NCBI GenBank assembly: GCA_025355595.1
Contig: JANXZI010000108.1
Location: 1 to 6,747 of the forward strand
Source of the DNA: Spartobacteria bacterium
Lineage (GTDB): Bacteria; Verrucomicrobiota; Verrucomicrobiia; Chthoniobacterales; Chthoniobacteraceae
Length of the DNA stretch: 6,747 nucleotides
Direction of reading: 5' to 3'
The translations under genes and the position numbers were made by a program. The notes beneath the pieces were generated by a model, which worked only from the letters and a program-made list of their open reading frames with translations, did not search any database and was not told the origin of the DNA. Within the stretch, counting starts at the first letter, position 1, and every line of letters begins with the position of its first letter. Shown here in pieces: positions 5,971 to 6,747 of the stretch.

Positions 5971-6207
5971 ATGAGCACGATCACCTTGAAAGTTTCCGAC
6001 GAAATTTTGGACAGCATCGTCGCCGAGGCGAAGCGCCGCCGCATCACCAAGACGCGAGTGATGCAGGAGCGCCTGAAAATTTCCGCTGAAGTGTCTCTCT
6101 GGGATCGGATGAAAGACCTCGTAATCGACAGTGATCGTCTCCCTCGCGATCTTTCGACAAACAAGAAATACATGGAAGGCTATGGCAAGAGTCGTTCTCG
6201 CCGATAG
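5971..6207 (+). CDS. Ribbon-helix-helix-like antitoxin of a VapBC-type pair
   Basis: A 78-residue basic protein. Its start, STITLKVSDEILDSIVAEAKRRRITKT, has the layout of a ribbon-helix-helix DNA-binding domain: a short beta strand (residues 3-8), helix 1 (~9-23), and a turn leading into helix 2 (~27-40). The C-terminal half (about 41-78) is likely the extended toxin-binding part, ending in basic GKSRSRR. It should neutralise the downstream PIN toxin by direct binding and repress the shared promoter. The toxin start lies 26 bases before this stop, the usual tight coupling. The ATG at 5971 has no Shine-Dalgarno. Base composition is lower in GC than the surrounding genes: 28 of 60 in bases 6121-6180 against 38 of 60 in 5821-5880 of the upstream gene. 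The RHH assignment rests on pattern and context; no ready family name is certain. Confidence 0.75.
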   Translation: MSTITLKVSDEILDSIVAEAKRRRITKTRVMQERLKISAEVSLWDRMKDLVIDSDRLPRDLSTNKKYMEGYGKSRSRR

Positions 6208-6595
6208 CAGCGCGATTGTCGCGGCAATCAGCAAGCGTGATGAATTTCACGGGTGGGCGACTTTGCAGTTTCAGGCTCTGCCGTCTGGCATCCTCATCTG
6301 CGATGCCGTGTTTTCCGAATGCTGCTTCCTCCTTCAGCGCGAGGCTCTCGCGATGGAATCTTTTTTTCGGCTCCTTGAGCGCGGCATCCTCATCGTGGGG
6401 TTCAGTGTGCACACACATCTGAGTGAAGTCATCACACTGATGCGCAAATACGCCGACGTGCCGATGAGCTTTGCCGACGCGTGCCTGGTGAAGATGTCGG
6501 AGTTGCACCGCGATTGCGTAGTGTTCACCGCCGATTCCGACTTTCGCACCTACCGCCGCCACGGGCGGCAGGCGATCCCGCTCATCGCGCTGTAG
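6182..6595 (+). CDS. vapC: PIN-domain ribonuclease toxin (VapC-like)
   Basis: A 137-residue single-domain protein, normal for VapC toxins, which are magnesium-dependent ribonucleases that cut tRNA or rRNA and stop growth when the antitoxin is lost. The PIN acidic residues are all present: Asp8 in VVLADSSAIVAA, Glu46 in VFSECCF, Asp99 in SFADACLVKM, and Asp118/Asp120 in FTADSDF. The toxin therefore looks intact. ATG 6182 is chosen because it places the first catalytic Asp near the N-terminus as in the family; the frame is open back to ATG 6131, which would add 17 unlikely residues. A GGAAGG run (6174-6179) precedes it, but only two bases away, so reinitiation after the overlapping antitoxin is more likely. 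The pair may have arrived by horizontal transfer, as its composition suggests. Confidence 0.88.
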   Translation: MARVVLADSSAIVAAISKRDEFHGWATLQFQALPSGILICDAVFSECCFLLQREALAMESFFRLLERGILIVGFSVHTHLSEVITLMRKYADVPMSFADACLVKMSELHRDCVVFTADSDFRTYRRHGRQAIPLIAL

Positions 6596-6616
6596 CAGTT
6601 TGCGCCAGTTTTTAAA

Positions 6617-6747
6617 ATGAACCTCCACCTTTCCACCGCAGATGTCTTCATCCCTGACAGCAGGCCTGTCGCCGATGCGCTCGCGCGCGTCACGCATCTC
6701 GGCATCGGCGCCCATCAGGACGACCTCGAGTTCATGGCGTTTCACGG
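6617..6747 (+). CDS. PIG-L (LmbE-like) family deacetylase, N-terminal fragment
   Basis: The first 43 residues of a gene running off the window. After an N-terminal stretch (MNLHLSTADVFIPDSRPVADALARVTH) comes the family's metal-binding signature in the form LGIGAHQDDLEFMAFHG (~29-44). In PIG-L/LmbE proteins the AHPDDxE Asp and the His bind zinc and carry out N-deacetylation of N-acetylglucosamine-type substrates. Here Gln replaces the usual Pro, which leaves the metal-binding His-Asp-Asp residues in place. The start at ATG 6617 has no Shine-Dalgarno but an A-rich leader. It follows the toxin stop by 21 bases on the same strand. The exact substrate and the C-terminal half cannot be seen. Confidence 0.85.
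   Translation, partial: MNLHLSTADVFIPDSRPVADALARVTHLGIGAHQDDLEFMAFH

Noticed and set aside
1..6747. CRISPR array, tRNA or rRNA genes, insertion sequence
   Set aside because: No regularly spaced direct repeats, no cloverleaf or rRNA-like conserved segment, and no transposase gene were seen on either strand.

Overview
The window is GC-rich bacterial DNA packed with genes, with long open frames antisense to the real ones. I infer a member of the Verrucomicrobiota. The basis is the gene mix, a cysteine-poor FmdB-like protein, YnbC/YnbD-type fusion enzymes in high-GC DNA, and starts that mostly lack a Shine-Dalgarno sequence. No rRNA or other phylogenetic marker is present, so this is only a moderate-confidence inference.

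Layout. Bases 1-500 hold the N-terminal third of a TetA-like (DHA1-type) major facilitator transporter on the minus strand; the rest lies beyond base 1. Bases 501-726 are intergenic and carry a 143-bp element bounded by 25-bp inverted arms, each starting close to a GTAG tetranucleotide, like a REP/REPIN. Bases 727-960 (minus) encode a 77-residue FmdB-like protein whose zinc-ribbon cysteines are missing. Bases 961-1070 form a second repeat-rich, foldable spacer. Bases 1071-1184 (minus) encode a probable 37-residue single-pass membrane peptide. Bases 1185-1286 separate divergent genes and contain a perfect 7-bp inverted repeat that could be an operator.

On the plus strand, 1287-3065 and 3062-4390 overlap by four bases (GTGA) and encode two fusion proteins. 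The first is an alpha/beta hydrolase joined to a SAM-dependent methyltransferase (YnbC-like). The second is a membrane PAP2 lipid phosphatase joined to a dual-specificity phosphatase (YnbD-like). Together they look like a translationally coupled four-domain lipid or phospho-headgroup module. In Escherichia coli the homologues sit beside a CDP-alcohol phosphatidyltransferase and a CDP-diglyceride synthase (ynbA, ynbB); neither is seen here. Bases 4473-5930 encode a long ROK/ASKHA-fold protein without the usual ROK zinc motif. Bases 5971-6207 and 6182-6595 form a type II toxin-antitoxin pair (ribbon-helix-helix-like antitoxin, PIN/VapC toxin) that is visibly less GC-rich than its neighbours. From 6617 to the window end runs the start of a PIG-L/LmbE-family deacetylase.

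The most interesting items are the YnbC/YnbD fusion pair outside its familiar setting, the REPIN-like element, the zinc-less FmdB-like protein, and the foldable repeat region upstream of the FmdB-like gene. I did not find a clearly new defence or mobile system.
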